Source of the DNA: JAIKWW01 sp052169645
Lineage (GTDB): Bacteria; Bacillota; Clostridia; Peptostreptococcales; Anaerovoracaceae
Reading direction: 5' to 3'
Length of the DNA stretch: 64,000 bases
NCBI GenBank assembly: GCA_052169645.1
Contig: JBQNCA010000001.1
Coordinates: 1-64,000 of the forward strand
Below are positions 62,275 to 64,000 of this stretch, piece after piece. A program made the translations under genes and the position numbers. The stretch's first letter is position 1. The number at the start of each line of letters is the position of its first letter. Under the pieces are notes generated by a model. It was not told the DNA's origin and searched no databases. It saw only the letters and a list, made by a program, of their open reading frames with translations.

Positions 62275-64000
62275 TCAATTTTCTTTTCTGTTAAGCTTCT
62301 CCAGATGAACCAGAAGTACATTTATATCCGCCGGAGAAATTCCCGAAATACGTGATGCCTGACCGACAGAATCCGGACGGAAACGGTTAAGCTTTTCCTG
62401 AGCCTCAAGTCTCAGACCTTCAAGCTTTGTATAATCCAAATCAGCAGGGAGCATTCGTACTTCCATACGTCTGAATTTTTCTATCTGCTGCAGCTGCTTT
62501 TTTATATAACCTTCATATTTGATATTGACATGAACCTGCACCTTGCTGTGATAAGATATTTCCGGTCTTTGCGGATCTATTTCTGCAAGATTCTCATAAG
62601 TTACCTGAGGACGCTTTAATAATTCATATAAGGTCGAACCGTTTGAGCTTAGAGTTGTTGATCCTGTACGATTCAGAAAATCATTCGCTTCCGAAGGCGA
62701 TACATGGACATTTTTCAGACGTAAAATTTCAGCTTCTGTTTCTTTCTTCATCTCGAGGTAACGCTCATAACGCTCCCTGCTCACAAGTCCTATGCGATAT
62801 GATTTTTCTGTAAGCCTATCAGCTGCATTGTCCTGTCTGAGCAAAAGCCTGTACTCGGCACGGGATGTCATTATTCTATAAGGCTCTTCCGTGCCTTTCG
62901 TAACCAAATCATCTATGAGCACTCCGATATAAGCTTCCGACCTGTCGAGTATAAAGGCTTTTTCACCCTTTATTTTTAGGGCGGCATTTATACCCGCCAT
63001 CAACCCTTGTGCCGCCGCCTCCTCATATCCCGAGCTGCCGTTGGTTTGACCTGCAAAATAGAGATTTTTTATTATGCGACTTTCCATAGTTGCTCGTATA
63101 TCGAGAGAATCTATACAATCGTACTCTATGGCATAAGCAGGACGAAGCATCACCGCATTTTCCAAGCCGGATATCGAACGATAAAATTCAAGCTGAACAT
63201 CCTCGGGCAGACTGGAGGACATGCCTTGAATATACATTTCATTCGTCGACAAACCCTCAGGTTCTACAAAAAGCTGATGCCTTTCCTTATCCTTAAATCT
63301 GTCAATCTTTGTTTCTATCGACGGGCAATAGCGTGGACCTACACCCTCTATCTCCCCTGTAAACAGAGCTGATCTGTGAAAATTTTTCCTTATAATTTCA
63401 TGAGTTTCCTCATTTGTATATGTAAGCCAGCAATCTATGAGATTTTTGCTGAAATTCACATCATGCATAAAGGAAAAAGGAATTACGGTTTCATCTCCGT
63501 GCTGAACCGTCATTTTAGAATAATCCAAAGATTTTCCGTCCATACGTGCGGGAGTTCCTGTTTTGAATCTGCGAAGCGTTATACCGAGTTTTTTCAAATT
63601 ATCGGAGAGCTCGACGGATGCCGCCATTCCGTTAGGTCCGCTACTGTAAGCCGATTCTCCTATAAATATTTTGCCGCATAAAAAAGTTCCTGTAGCAATT
63701 ATCACGGCAGAAGCTCTATAAACACCGCCCGTCCTCGTAACCACTCCGCAAGCCCGACCTTCTTCAACTATTAAATTTACAACCTCAGCCTGCTTAATAT
63801 CCAAATTTTCCTGAGCTTCAAGAGTTTTTTTCATCTCAGTGTGGTAAATTTGCTTATCCATTTGAGCACGCAGCGAATGAACCGCAGGACCCTTTGCCGT
63901 ATTGAGCATACGACTTTGTATAACGGCTTTATCGCTATTTACTCCCATTTCTCCGCCGAGAGCATCTATTTCACGCACCAGATGTCCTTTTCCTGTTCCA
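62275..64000 (-). CDS. mnmG: tRNA uridine 5-carboxymethylaminomethyl modification enzyme MnmG (partial)
   Basis: The gene runs off the right end; about 575 C-terminal codons are present, and the first visible segment is GKGHLVREIDALGGEMG, which in the whole protein lies near residue 50-65. The missing part holds the FAD-binding N-terminal motif. Visible features include GRACGVVTRTG, VIIATGTFLCGKIFIGESAYSSGP and the C-terminal GISPADINVLLVHLEK. With MnmE it makes the wobble uridine modification in tRNA and uses FAD. Confidence 0.96.
   Translation of the reverse strand, partial: GTGKGHLVREIDALGGEMGVNSDKAVIQSRMLNTAKGPAVHSLRAQMDKQIYHTEMKKTLEAQENLDIKQAEVVNLIVEEGRACGVVTRTGGVYRASAVIIATGTFLCGKIFIGESAYSSGPNGMAASVELSDNLKKLGITLRRFKTGTPARMDGKSLDYSKMTVQHGDETVIPFSFMHDVNFSKNLIDCWLTYTNEETHEIIRKNFHRSALFTGEIEGVGPRYCPSIETKIDRFKDKERHQLFVEPEGLSTNEMYIQGMSSSLPEDVQLEFYRSISGLENAVMLRPAYAIEYDCIDSLDIRATMESRIIKNLYFAGQTNGSSGYEEAAAQGLMAGINAALKIKGEKAFILDRSEAYIGVLIDDLVTKGTEEPYRIMTSRAEYRLLLRQDNAADRLTEKSYRIGLVSRERYERYLEMKKETEAEILRLKNVHVSPSEANDFLNRTGSTTLSSNGSTLYELLKRPQVTYENLAEIDPQRPEISYHSKVQVHVNIKYEGYIKKQLQQIEKFRRMEVRMLPADLDYTKLEGLRLEAQEKLNRFRPDSVGQASRISGISPADINVLLVHLEKLNRKEN

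Noticed and set aside
1..64000. CRISPR arrays, prophage or intact insertion sequences
   Set aside because: No regularly spaced repeats, cas genes, phage structural genes or transposase genes were seen; only IS-like terminal sequence in the hairpin at 256-344 and its copy.

Overview
The window looks like part of the chromosome of a low-GC, Gram-positive anaerobe of the Clostridia. The evidence is a leucine T-box operon, a YycH-YycI-YycJ-HtrA-RlmH block, SLH surface protein, strong GGAGG ribosome binding sites, an oxygen-sensitive glycyl radical enzyme and B. subtilis-type parS sites. The right end (ParB, ParA, RsmG, MnmG, two parS sites, DnaA-box-like sequences) suggests it lies near the replication origin. 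Genus is not resolvable by eye; an Anaerovoracaceae/Family XIII-like organism is only a guess.

Region 1 (1-14 kb, mostly minus strand) is the accessory part. A 364-bp direct repeat carries a terminator-like hairpin and the 3' part of a membrane-protein gene. Next is a compact glycyl-radical bacterial microcompartment (BMC) locus, read right to left: glycyl radical diol dehydratase, its radical-SAM activase, a tandem-domain shell protein (BMC-T), two hexameric shell proteins (BMC-H, one with a long charged tail), a CoA-acylating aldehyde dehydrogenase, a PocR-domain kinase-like sensor, an AraC-type regulator with a receiver-like domain, a pentameric vertex protein (BMC-P), a small cupin and, beyond a strong terminator, an MFS transporter. 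The likely scheme is diol to aldehyde by the radical enzyme inside the shell, then aldehyde to acyl-CoA. No phosphotransacylase or alcohol dehydrogenase is present locally. The dehydratase keeps glycerol/propanediol dehydratase active-site residues but has an insert of about 83 residues with four cysteines. Both halves of the sensor/regulator pair have lost their phosphoacceptor residues.

Region 2 (14-34 kb) is housekeeping: a DUF2156 protein, SurE, a sirtuin, an SGNH hydrolase, NAD(P)HX dehydratase, the leuA-leuC-leuD-leuB operon behind a T-box leader with a near-consensus promoter, a secreted copper-amine-oxidase-N-like protein, DUF951, SerS, a UPF0182 membrane protein, a zinc-ribbon protein with a long disordered acidic region, tRNA-Lys(CTT) and exonuclease III.

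Region 3 (34-53 kb) holds a 1626-residue SLH surface protein, a lipoprotein, Mn-dependent pyrophosphatase, an ArsR regulator with a palindrome around its own promoter, a ketopantoate-reductase-like enzyme, a YlmH-like RNA-binding protein, two small cysteine-rich proteins, and RlmH, HtrA, YycJ, YycI and YycH without WalR/WalK beside them.

Region 4 (53-64 kb) holds RNase HI, a diguanylate cyclase, two parS sites, and two intergenic regions that share promoter-proximal sequence, an inverted repeat, a CTCCTCAATT element and a strong terminator, and so look like paralogous small RNAs. It also has a truncated YbaK-like gene, a decayed unknown gene, ParB/ParA, a UDG-superfamily glycosylase behind a structured leader, RsmG and the 3' portion of MnmG running off the end.
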